This document shows, one piece after another, positions 8,753 through 16,398 of a stretch of 30,535 nt of DNA; the first letter of the stretch is position 1; every line of letters starts with the position of its first letter. This stretch comes from an uncultured Eubacteriales bacterium (GTDB taxonomy: Bacteria > Bacillota > Clostridia > Oscillospirales > Acutalibacteraceae): assembly GCA_934491515.1 (NCBI GenBank), contig CAKSTF010000019.1:1-30535 (forward strand). Reading direction: 5' to 3'. Made by a program: the position numbers and the translations under genes. The notes under the pieces are model-generated. The model ran no database searches and was not told the origin of the DNA. It was given only the letters and a program-made list of their open reading frames with translations.

Positions 8753-8786
8753 CGGCGGTCTCTTTAAGAGACCGCCGCATCTTTTT
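8753..8786. terminator. Bidirectional intrinsic terminator between feoAB and the minus-strand Cys-rich peptide gene
   Basis: A 10-bp perfect stem, CGGCGGTCTC (8753-8762) with GAGACCGCCG (8768-8777), and a 5-nt loop. T-rich runs follow on both strands (CATCTTTTT on plus; TTCTTTTTTT on minus), so it can end both converging transcripts. Confidence 0.9.
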
Positions 8787-8794
8787 GCATTTGT

Positions 8795-8899
8795 TTAGCA
8801 GCAACCGTTGTTGTTATCGTTGTTTCCGCAGCAGCATACCAGACAGAGAATGAGAATGAGTATCCATGTACAATTACCGCCAAATCCGTTATTACACAT
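8795..8899 (-). CDS. 34-residue cysteine-rich single-helix membrane peptide
   Basis: A short minus-strand gene, too small for most gene callers. The product has an Asn/Gly/Cys-rich head (MCNNGFGGNC), one hydrophobic helix at about 11-24 (TWILILILCLVCCC) and a tail of Gly, Asn, Asp and Cys ending in two cysteines. Eight of the 34 residues are Cys (2, 10, 19, 22-24, 33, 34). Support for real translation is a textbook AGGAGG site (8909-8914 on plus) 9 nt before the ATG, plus a strong terminator right after the stop. Small Cys-rich membrane peptides of this general style occur in Clostridia, but I do not know a function. It converges on feoAB, which may or may not be meaningful. Confidence 0.75.
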   Translation of the reverse strand: MCNNGFGGNCTWILILILCLVCCCGNNDNNNGCC

Positions 8900-9003
8900 T
8901 AAACAAGACCTCCTTTTTGTCTTTCATCACATACTATGCTGTACCGTAAATATGTGTTACAGAGGAGATTTTTAAGCCGCAAAAAAATTTTTAAAAATAT
9001 GTC

Positions 9004-9051
9004 TTGACTTTTCCTGACTATGGTGTATAATTAAAGTCAGAGAAAGTCAAA
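9004..9051 (+). promoter_or_regulatory. ctsR promoter enclosed by two CtsR-type operators
   Basis: The promoter is TTGACT (9004-9009), 16 nt, TATAAT (9026-9031). A plus-strand copy of the CtsR heptad repeat, AGTCAGAGAAAGTCAAA (9035-9051), matches the known RGTCAnA-NAN-RGTCAAA pattern and covers the start region. A second, inverted copy reads on the minus strand over 9004-9020 (AGTCAGGAAAAGTCAAG) and overlaps the -35 box. A repressor bound to either should block RNA polymerase, giving the autoregulated, heat-inducible control known for CtsR. Confidence 0.85.
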
Positions 9052-9064
9052 AAGGTGGATGAAT

Positions 9065-9517
9065 ATGAAAATCAGCGATTTAATAACACAGGAAATACTT
9101 AAACTGTTAAGCGAGTCTGAAGAAAACACCGCCGAAATACAGCGCAACACGCTTGCCGGCACCTTCGGCTGCGCACCCAGCCAGATCAACTATGTGCTGT
9201 CGTCGCGCTTCACGCCGGAGCACGGTTATATAATTGAAAGCCATAGGGGCGGCGGCGGTTATATTAAGATAAAAAAGGTAATAATGAATCATACAAGCGC
9301 CCTTATGCACATTATAAATTCAATAGGCGACGGCATTGATAAGATAAGCGCCCGTATAGTTATTGAAAACTGTATTGAATCGGGGCTTATCACCAAAGAA
9401 AACGCGCGGCTTATGTATGCTGCCCTTTCAAACAATGTTATGCGTCAGGTGCCTGTGGAAGACAAGGACAAACTGCGGGCGGCAATACTTAAGGAAATGT
9501 TGCTCGTTCAGATATAA
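9065..9517 (+). CDS. ctsR: CtsR, repressor of class III stress genes
   Basis: CtsR is a dimeric winged-helix repressor of clp and related protein-quality genes; heat inactivates it and it is then degraded by ClpCP. The 150-residue product shows the N-terminal DNA-binding region (MKISDLITQEILKLL, CAPSQINYVLSSRF) and the glycine-rich wing RGGGGYIKI near 61-69, which in Bacillus is the temperature-sensing loop. An in-frame ATG at 9059 touches the ribosome site AGGTGG (9053-9058), so the ATG at 9065, with 6-nt spacing, is taken as the start. It leads the four-gene operon ctsR-mcsA-mcsB-clpC, and two CtsR operators sit in its own promoter. Confidence 0.95.
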   Translation: MKISDLITQEILKLLSESEENTAEIQRNTLAGTFGCAPSQINYVLSSRFTPEHGYIIESHRGGGGYIKIKKVIMNHTSALMHIINSIGDGIDKISARIVIENCIESGLITKENARLMYAALSNNVMRQVPVEDKDKLRAAILKEMLLVQI

Positions 9518-9537
9518 TTTTTACGGAGAGTGATTTT

Positions 9538-10068
9538 ATGTTGTGCGAAGTATGCGGAAAGAACACCGCGACTACTTATATTAAGACCGTTATAAACGGT
9601 AAAGTTACCGAAAAACATTTGTGCGCCCAATGCGCCGCAAAAGAGGGTACGGGCGGGTTTTTCACAAACCCGCTTTCTGATATGCTGACCTCGATTTTCG
9701 GGGATACGGCGCCGGTTGGAATCGGAACACAAACGAAGCGCTGCGCCTGCTGCGGAAGCGATTTTTCGGATATCGTAAGCACCGGCAAACTTGGGTGCAG
9801 CGAATGTTACGAAACGTTTTTTGATGACCTTTTGCCTTACTTTAAACGAATACACGGAAGCGTAAGGCACATAGGAAAGGCACTGCCCGAAAGAGCCGAG
9901 GATTCGGATAAGGAAAATAAAAAGAAAGAAAAATCGGAAAAGAAAACGGCGGCGGAAACGCTTGAAAACCTAAAAGAGAAGTTAAACGAACTTATAAAGG
10001 CGGAAAATTTCGAAGAGGCTGCAGTTATAAGGGATAAGATAAAAAAACTTACGGGAGGTAAACGGTAA
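9538..10068 (+). CDS. mcsA: McsA, zinc-binding activator of the McsB arginine kinase
   Basis: McsA binds and stimulates McsB and helps control CtsR. The 176-residue product begins with a four-cysteine zinc site (CEVC at 3-6 and CAQC near 29-32), has a second one (CACC near 64-67 and CSEC near 84-87), a lysine/glutamate-rich linker, and a C-terminal UVR motif (NLKEKLNELIKAENFEEAA) of the sort that docks on ClpC-type proteins. Its ATG follows ACGGAGAG, 20 nt after ctsR. The stop codon overlaps the mcsB start by 1 nt (TAATG), so the two are translationally coupled, as expected for subunits of one complex. Confidence 0.95.
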   Translation: MLCEVCGKNTATTYIKTVINGKVTEKHLCAQCAAKEGTGGFFTNPLSDMLTSIFGDTAPVGIGTQTKRCACCGSDFSDIVSTGKLGCSECYETFFDDLLPYFKRIHGSVRHIGKALPERAEDSDKENKKKEKSEKKTAAETLENLKEKLNELIKAENFEEAAVIRDKIKKLTGGKR

Positions 10069-11072
10069 TGAGTTGGTATTCAAACAATGTTCCGTCCGGC
10101 GGAATTACGCTTAGTACCAGGATACGCCTTGCTCGCAACCTTAAAGGCATACCGTTCCCCTCAAGAATGAACGCGAGACAGCGTGAAGATGTAAATGCCG
10201 CCGTAAAAGCGGCTGCGGAAAGCAGTAGCGCACCGGTTATGCGTGAACTGAAATTCATAAAAATGTCGGACGTTCCGGAAAACGAGCGTTACGCCATGGT
10301 GGAACGGCATATAATAAGTCCGGAGTTTGCCGCAAATTCCGGCGGCAGGGCTGTTATTATCTCACCGGATGAAAGTATATGTATAATGCTCGGTGAAGAG
10401 GATCATATAAGAATACAGGTCGTTCTTCCGGGGCTTCAGCCGGAAAAGGCTTACGAAATTGCTGACCTTATAGATAATGCTCTTTGCGAAAAACTTGACA
10501 TTGCGTTTGATAAACGCCTGGGCTTTTTAACCGAGTGCCCGACAAATTTAGGTACGGGGCTGCGTGCGTCGGTTATGATGCATCTTCCCATGCTTTCGGC
10601 AAACGGCGGACTGAAAACCTTTGCCGACTCTGCCTCAAAAATCGGATATACCGTGCGCGGTATGTACGGCGAGGGCACAAAGGCGACAGCCTGTTTTTAC
10701 CAGATATCGAACCAGATAACCTTGGGACTGAGTGAAAAAAGCGTTATAGATAATCTAAAAGCAATAGCCAAAAACCTTACCGAAAAGGAGAAGGAACTTC
10801 AAAAAAGTATAGACAAAATTGATGTGGAGGACACCGCCATGCGCGCGTATGCTCTGCTTAAAAACGCAAGGATTATGAGCAGCAGCGAAATGATGCGGCT
10901 TATAAGCGACCTGATGCTCGGTATAAATACGGGCGCCGTTAAAACGGACGCAGTACCGCTTAAACTTTTTATAGAAGGTCAGCCGTACGGTCTTACTGTA
11001 AAATACGGCACGCTTTCCGCCAAAGAGCGTGATATAAAACGTGCCGAAATGCTCAGAGAAGCATTGAACTGA
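10068..11072 (+). CDS. mcsB: McsB, protein arginine kinase
   Basis: McsB phosphorylates arginines on unfolded or regulatory proteins, marking them for ClpCP, and also inactivates CtsR. It belongs to the ATP:guanido phosphotransferase fold. The product has 334 residues, somewhat shorter than the Bacillus protein (about 360). Visible are STRIRLARNLKGIPFP at 16-31, the nucleotide-contacting CPTNLGTGLRASVMMHLP stretch with the conserved Cys157, and the YGEGTKA loop at 200-206. The ribosome site GGGAGG lies in the end of mcsA. Between mcsB and clpC is a 44-nt gap with a weak GCGG/CCGC hairpin and a strong AAAGGAGG. Confidence 0.95.
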   Translation: MSWYSNNVPSGGITLSTRIRLARNLKGIPFPSRMNARQREDVNAAVKAAAESSSAPVMRELKFIKMSDVPENERYAMVERHIISPEFAANSGGRAVIISPDESICIMLGEEDHIRIQVVLPGLQPEKAYEIADLIDNALCEKLDIAFDKRLGFLTECPTNLGTGLRASVMMHLPMLSANGGLKTFADSASKIGYTVRGMYGEGTKATACFYQISNQITLGLSEKSVIDNLKAIAKNLTEKEKELQKSIDKIDVEDTAMRAYALLKNARIMSSSEMMRLISDLMLGINTGAVKTDAVPLKLFIEGQPYGLTVKYGTLSAKERDIKRAEMLREALN

Positions 11073-11116
11073 TGCGGAGTTTTATCGCCGCATCCTGTAA
11101 AGGAGGAAAATAATAT

Positions 11117-13585
11117 ATGAAATACAATTTCAGCGGCTTTACGGAGAAAGCCAATAACGCCCTTAACAGGGCAATAGAATCCGCGGAGGAATTGGGACAC
11201 ACCTACGTGGGAAGCGAGCATTTGCTTTTGGGACTTCTTAAAATAGGCGGCGGCGTTGCGGCTGCCGTGCTTACAAACGCAGGCGTTACAGCGCAGGGTA
11301 TAGAGTCGCTTATGCGCTCTACAATAGGCGTAGGATCGCCCACAAGGCTTTCCCCCGATTATTTCACTCCGCGTGCCAAAAAGGTAATAGAGGTGGCAAT
11401 GTCGGGCTGTGCCAATACCGGCAAAAAATATGTAGGCACCGAACATCTGCTTGTGGGCATTTTAAGCGAGACCGACAGCTATGCAACCCGTTTTATAAAG
11501 GAAATGGGCGTTGACCTGTCTTCGCTTACGTCCGAAGCGCTTAAGTCCGCCGGTGTGAATTTAAGCGAACTTTCCGAGGATAAACCGTCTGCCGACGGCA
11601 CCAATTCCGGCGGCAAAGCGGCAACACTTATGAAATTCGGGCGAGACCTTACGGCGGAAGCCAAAAAGGGCAAAATAGACCCTGTAATAGGAAGAGAAAA
11701 GGAAATAGAACGGGTAATACAGATACTCTGCCGCCGCACAAAGAACAATCCCTGCCTTATAGGAGAGCCGGGCGTCGGAAAAACCGCGATAATAGAGGGC
11801 CTTGCCCAAAAGATAAGCGACGGCGAAGTGCCCGATATAATCAAAAACAAGCGCGTTGTAACCCTTGACCTTACGGGTATGGTGGCAGGCACCAAGTACC
11901 GCGGCGATTTTGAAGAAAGAATCAAAGCGGTAATCGACGAAGTTGTCAAGTCAAAAGATATCATTCTTTTCATTGATGAGGTACACACCATAATCGGTTC
12001 CGGCTCCGCAGAGGGTTCTACCGATGCGGCAAACATTCTTAAACCTTACCTTGCAAGGGGCGAACTGCAGCTTATAGGCGCTACCACTATTTCGGAATAC
12101 CGTAAAAATATCGAAAAGGACGCTGCGCTTGAACGCAGATTCCAGCCCGTAACAGTTTCCGAACCTACCGAGGAGGACGCCGTACTTATCCTTAAAGGAC
12201 TTAAAGACAAGTATGAAGCGCACCACAAAGTAGTTATAACCGATAAGGCGATAGAGGCGGCAGTAAAACTTTCGGCAAGATATATAAACGACCGTTTTCT
12301 CCCCGATAAGGCGATAGACCTTATAGACGAGGCGGCATCAAGAGTACGTCTTGCAACCTGCGCCGAACCGCAGAGTATCAAGGACCTTAAAGAAAAGATT
12401 ACCGCGCTTGAAGCCGAAAAAGACGACGCCGTTAATTCGCAGGAGTTTGAGCGTGCGGCAAATCTTCGCGACGAGTGTAAAAAACTTTCCGACGAACTTA
12501 AAGCCGCAAAGGATAAACACAGCGAAGAAACATCCCACACAAACGGCACGGTAGACGAAGAACAGATAGCCGAAATCGTCTCCTCCTGGACGGGTGTTCC
12601 GGTAGTTCAGCTCACCGAGGCAGAAAGCGAACGGCTTTTGCACCTTGAGGACGTTCTGCACGAACGTCTTATCGGTCAGGACGAAGCAGTAACTGCCGTT
12701 GCCAAGGCGATACGCCGCGGTAGGGTAGGACTTAAAGACCCCAAACGTCCTATCGGATCGTTTATATTCTTAGGACCTACGGGCGTAGGTAAAACCGAAC
12801 TTTGCAAGGCGCTTGCAGCAGCAATGTTCGGCAGCGAAAATATGATGATACGCCTTGATATGTCCGAATATATGGAAAAACATACGGTGTCAAGGCTTGT
12901 GGGCTCGCCTCCCGGATATGTGGGATATGACGAGGGCGGTCAGCTTACCGAAAAGGTGCGCCGTCAGCCTTATTCCGTGGTGCTGTTCGACGAAATCGAA
13001 AAAGCACATCCCGATGTTTTCAATATCCTGCTTCAGATTCTTGACGACGGCGTTCTGACCGATTCTCAGGGCAGAAAGGTCGATTTCAAGAACACCGTGA
13101 TAATCATGACTTCCAATATAGGCGCGCGGCTTATAACCGATAAGAAAGTTAATTTCGGTTTCGGCGATACTGTTCCCGATAAGGGCAACGATAACGCCGA
13201 CGATAACGCCGATATAAAAGAAAAGGTTTTGTCCGAACTTAAAGAGGCATTCCGCCCCGAATTTTTAAACCGTGTTGACGATATTATAGTGTTCACGAAG
13301 TTAAACCGTGAGGAAATCAAGAAGATAGCCTCCAATATGCTTAAAAACTTTAACACAAGGCTTGACGACCTTAATATCAAGGCGGAGTTTACCGACGCCG
13401 TTTTGGATAAACTTGCCGAAAAGGGCTTCGACCCGATTTACGGCGCGCGTCCGCTTAGAAGGGAAATTCAAAGCGATATTGAAGATACTTTCAGCGAAAA
13501 GATACTTGAAGGCAGCATTAAAAACGGCGATACCGTTTTGTGCGACTTTAAAGACGGAAACTTTGTGTTTACGCCTAAAAAGTAA
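11117..13585 (+). CDS. clpC: ClpC, AAA+ unfoldase of the ClpCP protease
   Basis: ClpC unfolds adaptor-delivered and arginine-phosphorylated proteins and threads them into ClpP. The 822-residue chain has the double Clp N-domain (about 3-145), NBD1 with Walker A GEPGVGKT at 216-223 and Walker B ILFIDEV, a middle domain of ClpC size that carries a UVR-like motif (EFERAANLRDECKKL), and NBD2 with Walker A GPTGVGKT at 553-560 and Walker B VVLFDEIEKAHP. The loop VNFGFGD fits the ClpP-docking hydrophobic tripeptide. The short middle domain separates it from ClpB. It is last in the ctsR operon and followed by a terminator, so it should be repressed by CtsR and induced by heat. Confidence 0.97.
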   Translation: MKYNFSGFTEKANNALNRAIESAEELGHTYVGSEHLLLGLLKIGGGVAAAVLTNAGVTAQGIESLMRSTIGVGSPTRLSPDYFTPRAKKVIEVAMSGCANTGKKYVGTEHLLVGILSETDSYATRFIKEMGVDLSSLTSEALKSAGVNLSELSEDKPSADGTNSGGKAATLMKFGRDLTAEAKKGKIDPVIGREKEIERVIQILCRRTKNNPCLIGEPGVGKTAIIEGLAQKISDGEVPDIIKNKRVVTLDLTGMVAGTKYRGDFEERIKAVIDEVVKSKDIILFIDEVHTIIGSGSAEGSTDAANILKPYLARGELQLIGATTISEYRKNIEKDAALERRFQPVTVSEPTEEDAVLILKGLKDKYEAHHKVVITDKAIEAAVKLSARYINDRFLPDKAIDLIDEAASRVRLATCAEPQSIKDLKEKITALEAEKDDAVNSQEFERAANLRDECKKLSDELKAAKDKHSEETSHTNGTVDEEQIAEIVSSWTGVPVVQLTEAESERLLHLEDVLHERLIGQDEAVTAVAKAIRRGRVGLKDPKRPIGSFIFLGPTGVGKTELCKALAAAMFGSENMMIRLDMSEYMEKHTVSRLVGSPPGYVGYDEGGQLTEKVRRQPYSVVLFDEIEKAHPDVFNILLQILDDGVLTDSQGRKVDFKNTVIIMTSNIGARLITDKKVNFGFGDTVPDKGNDNADDNADIKEKVLSELKEAFRPEFLNRVDDIIVFTKLNREEIKKIASNMLKNFNTRLDDLNIKAEFTDAVLDKLAEKGFDPIYGARPLRREIQSDIEDTFSEKILEGSIKNGDTVLCDFKDGNFVFTPKK

Positions 13586-13599
13586 CAAACGTAAAAAAA

Positions 13600-13626
13600 C
13601 ACCCCTGTTTAAGCAGGGGTGCTTTT
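13600..13626. terminator. Bidirectional terminator between clpC and the NCS2 permease
   Basis: An 8-bp stem, CACCCCTG (13600-13607) with CAGGGGTG (13614-13621), a 6-nt loop and CTTTTT after it; the minus strand has a run of seven T. It serves two converging transcripts. Confidence 0.9.
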
Positions 13627-13644
13627 TGTTATATTGAAATCGTT

Positions 13645-15072
13645 TTAAACCACAACAAAGAACTTTACAAGGAAAAGAAGCGAAAGAATATAGGTTAAAA
13701 CGGATATTTCCTTTGCTCTCTTTGTAAAGAGTTTGATAACGGTGGAAGATATAAGACCAAGACCTATCGCGTGACCTATAGAACCCGAAATCGGCATTGC
13801 AATAAGCATAACGGCAACGGGAAGACCGCAGGCAACGTCGTCAAACTTGATGTTTTTAAGGCCGCTTAACATAAGGAATCCCACATATATAAGCGCCGAA
13901 GAGGTAGCCGCGGCAGGAATAAGAGAAACAATAGGTCCTATAAACATACAGGCAAGGAAAAGTATTCCGCTTGTAAGCGCCGTAAGACCCGTTCTGCCGC
14001 CTGCTTCTACGCCGGAGGCAGATTCGATGAATGTCGTAACGGTGGAAGTGCCCGTGGCAGCACCTGCTACGGTGCCTACTGCGTCGGAAAGAAGCGCTTC
14101 TTTCATTTTGGGCATTTTTCCGTTTTCATCGGTCATACCTGCCCTGTTTGCGGTGCCTACAAGCGTGCCGATGGTATCAAACATATCAATCATACAGAAG
14201 GTAAGTATAAGTGCGATTGCCGTAAACCAGCCTATCTGCATAAAGCCCTTGAAATTAAACTTGAAAAGGGTAAGTTCAGCCATATCTTTAAAGGGCGGAA
14301 TAAAAGATGCGCCTTTTAAAGAGGCAAAAGGATTCTGACCCAGAATAAAGTATTCGCCTGCCCAGAATACGGCGGAAGCGATAAGCATACCGAAAAGCAC
14401 GGCGCCCTTAACTTTTTTGTGGGCTAAAATTACTATTGCAAAAACGCCTACAAACATTGTTGCAACGGTAAGCACCATAAGACCGTAACTTGAACCGAGC
14501 GCGTCTTTTACGGTTTTGGGAGTAAGCGCACCGAAAAAGTCGCGCATTACATAGAAGGCATTGCCGTCTTTGTTGTAAACGCCTGCGTTTGAGCCGAAAC
14601 CTATGTTAAGAAGCATAATGCCGATGGCGGGCGCAATGCCAAATCTTACCGCTTCGGGTATCGCGTCAACAATCTTTTCACGGATGTTGAGAAGGGAAAG
14701 TATAAGGAATACTATGCCTTCAATAAGAATAATACAAAGCGCCGACTGAAAGGACTGTATGTAGGAAAGTCCCGTCATGGCAACTATGTTCGATACTACC
14801 AGCGCGAAGAAACTGTTAAGCCCCATACCCGGCGCCATTGCAAAAGGTTTGTTGGCAAGAAAAGCCATAACTATCGTACCTATTGCAGAGGCAATGCAGG
14901 TTGAAAGGAACACGGCGTTCCAAAGCGCCTTTCCGCCGTTTGCACCGAACCCCGTAAGCAGGTTGGGGTTTAACGCAAAGATGTAAGCCATTGTCATAAA
15001 CGTGGTAAGACCGGCAATTATTTCGGTTTTTGCGGTCGTACCGTTTTCTTTGAGCTTGAATATTTTTTCCAT
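13645..15072 (-). CDS. NCS2-family nucleobase permease (AzgA/GhxP-like, probably adenine/hypoxanthine/guanine)
   Basis: This polytopic membrane protein should import a purine base by proton symport. The 475-residue product opens with MEKIFKLKENGTTAKTEIIAGLTTFMTMAYI, the hallmark start of the AzgA-like (COG2252) branch, and contains GMGLNSFFAL and ASGVEAGGRTGLTAL, the conserved substrate-region motifs of that branch, plus about 12-14 hydrophobic helices. Upstream in-frame starts exist, but GAGGAGA lies 7 nt before the ATG at 15072. Its predicted promoter leaves a leader of only about 45 nt, so there is no room for a purine riboswitch. The exact base transported cannot be told from sequence. 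Confidence 0.9.
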   Translation of the reverse strand: MEKIFKLKENGTTAKTEIIAGLTTFMTMAYIFALNPNLLTGFGANGGKALWNAVFLSTCIASAIGTIVMAFLANKPFAMAPGMGLNSFFALVVSNIVAMTGLSYIQSFQSALCIILIEGIVFLILSLLNIREKIVDAIPEAVRFGIAPAIGIMLLNIGFGSNAGVYNKDGNAFYVMRDFFGALTPKTVKDALGSSYGLMVLTVATMFVGVFAIVILAHKKVKGAVLFGMLIASAVFWAGEYFILGQNPFASLKGASFIPPFKDMAELTLFKFNFKGFMQIGWFTAIALILTFCMIDMFDTIGTLVGTANRAGMTDENGKMPKMKEALLSDAVGTVAGAATGTSTVTTFIESASGVEAGGRTGLTALTSGILFLACMFIGPIVSLIPAAATSSALIYVGFLMLSGLKNIKFDDVACGLPVAVMLIAMPISGSIGHAIGLGLISSTVIKLFTKRAKEISVLTYILSLLFLVKFFVVV

Positions 15073-15122
15073 ATCCGTTCTCCTCACTACTATATATACC
15101 ACGCCGTAAGCGCAACGTATAC

Positions 15123-15151
15123 AATATAATACATTTTCAGCCGAAAATCAA
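15123..15151 (-). promoter_or_regulatory. Predicted SigA promoter of the NCS2 permease
   Basis: On the minus strand TTGATT (15146-15151), a 17-nt spacer and TATATT (15123-15128). It lies between the terminator of the sigma operon and the permease start. Confidence 0.65.
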
Positions 15152-15178
15152 CATAATATTTTAAAATCAAGGAAAATA

Positions 15179-15207
15179 AAAATCCATCCGAACTACGGAT
15201 GGATTTT
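15179..15207 (-). terminator. Terminator of the ECF sigma operon
   Basis: A 12-bp perfect inverted repeat, AAAATCCATCCG (15179-15190) with CGGATGGATTTT (15196-15207), and a 5-nt loop, 12 nt past the stop of the zinc-ribbon gene. On the minus strand the stem ends in a T-rich stretch. Confidence 0.85.
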
Positions 15208-15218
15208 CGGTTTATTGC

Positions 15219-16127
15219 TTATTTGATTTTATTGCCGCAGTTTGAGCAATAGTTGTTTCGCGGGGTTATCTTGCTTCCGCATTTTTCACATCTCATTCCG
15301 AGTTGCGTTCCGCAGTAACTGCAGTAAAGACAATCGGAACTTTGTGCGGCGCCGCAGGAAATGCAAACCGACATACCGCGCTTGTATATTTTATATATCA
15401 CAAGTCCTACCACGTTCGTGAAAAGACCTATAAGTCCCCAATACAGCGGCGGAAGTTTGCACTTTAACGCGTCTTTGTACATCCAAAGCGCAACAAGTAC
15501 CCAGTAAACACAGAAGAACAGTACCGCCGTTGCCGCACTTAACTTTAAAACCGTTTCTCCGCCAGGAACCGAAGTGGGAACGGTAATCACGTAAACGCTG
15601 CTGCCGAGTTTGCGCATATTGATGCGGTTTAACATATATATCGTTTTTGCGTTTATGTTTTCTTCAAACACGCTTTCCTCGTCGTAATCGGAACGTATTT
15701 TCCCGAAGTCTTTGTTGATAATTGAATTAAGCATAAATTCTTCGCTTTTCACATATCTGAACACGGCGTTAGGGTGCGTTTCGGAAACAAGATAATCTTT
15801 TTCACGGTCTGTTTTTGCAAATTTCAGCGTACCGTTTGAAAAACTCGACTTTTTGGCTGAAAAAAGAACTTTTCCGTTTTCGTCGGTAACAATAACGTCA
15901 ATAACGTCTGCCGAGGCGGCAGCGGTTTTGCTTACCGCCGATTCCAATTTTTCGGCGCTTTCGGCTTCTTCTATGCGTGAATAACGGAATGCAAAATTCA
16001 GCCGTTCGCGGAAGAAATAACAAACCGTTCCCGCGCAGATAAGCCCTGCTATAAGGGCTGTTATAATGTACCAAATAAAGATTTTTTTAAAATTAAATTT
16101 TTTAAGGATGTTTTCAAACCTATTCAT
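15219..16127 (-). CDS. Membrane protein with extracytoplasmic sensor-like domain and C-terminal zinc ribbons
   Basis: I do not recognise a named family for the whole protein. The 302 residues show a membrane helix at about 16-38, a roughly 155-residue domain probably outside the cell (residues 39-193, with a VIDVIVTDENGKVLFSAK strand pattern reminiscent of a PAS/Cache-like fold), two further helices at about 194-216 and 228-247, and a cytoplasmic C-terminus with two zinc ribbons: Cys255, 258, 269, 272 (plus Cys266), and Cys280, 283, 294, 297. It starts inside the end of the 92-residue gene (8-nt overlap) and is third in an operon led by an ECF sigma factor. A role in sensing the signal for that sigma factor is an inference from topology and gene order. 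Confidence 0.8.
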   Translation of the reverse strand: MNRFENILKKFNFKKIFIWYIITALIAGLICAGTVCYFFRERLNFAFRYSRIEEAESAEKLESAVSKTAAASADVIDVIVTDENGKVLFSAKKSSFSNGTLKFAKTDREKDYLVSETHPNAVFRYVKSEEFMLNSIINKDFGKIRSDYDEESVFEENINAKTIYMLNRINMRKLGSSVYVITVPTSVPGGETVLKLSAATAVLFFCVYWVLVALWMYKDALKCKLPPLYWGLIGLFTNVVGLVIYKIYKRGMSVCISCGAAQSSDCLYCSYCGTQLGMRCEKCGSKITPRNNYCSNCGNKIK

Positions 16128-16398
16128 AAATTTTTCCTCCTTTTGTTTTGTTCTGTTCCGAAAGCAATACGGGTAATAACAGTATTACGCTTACCGACAT
16201 AAATGCGGGAATAACAATAAGCAGCGTTATCGAAACACCAAGAAAAACAAGAAGCGCCGGCACAAGCACTACAGCCGCACAAAGTACGGCAAACAGAATA
16301 TTTTCCGCTTTTTCTTTTCTTCTTTTTTTAAGTTCTTCGCATTTTTCTTCAATTGCGGGACTGAGATTTTCAATCAGTTTATCAACTTTTGAATTCAT
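16120..16398 (-). CDS. 92-residue two-helix membrane protein, candidate anti-sigma factor
   Basis: No named family recognised. The product has a charged N-terminal region (1-32, probably helical, with KLIENLSPAIEEKCEELKKRRKEK) and two membrane helices at about 33-53 and 57-79, ending in a short polar tail. It overlaps the sigma factor gene by 4 nt (ATGA) and the downstream zinc-ribbon gene by 8 nt, so all three are likely made together. ECF sigma factors are usually held by a co-transcribed membrane protein whose N-terminus faces the cytoplasm, and this protein fits that layout, although it lacks the cysteine/histidine pattern of a ZAS anti-sigma domain. The assignment is therefore positional only. 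Confidence 0.8.
   Translation of the reverse strand: MNSKVDKLIENLSPAIEEKCEELKKRRKEKAENILFAVLCAAVVLVPALLVFLGVSITLLIVIPAFMSVSVILLLPVLLSEQNKTKGGKIYE

Noticed and set aside
11479..12036. A 185-codon open frame on the minus strand opposite clpC
   Set aside because: It is the mirror of the conserved ClpC NBD1 region, without ribosome site or recognisable protein features.
15073..15178. Purine riboswitch before the NCS2 permease
   Set aside because: The predicted leader is only about 45 nt and shows no three-way-junction pattern or conserved purine aptamer loops.
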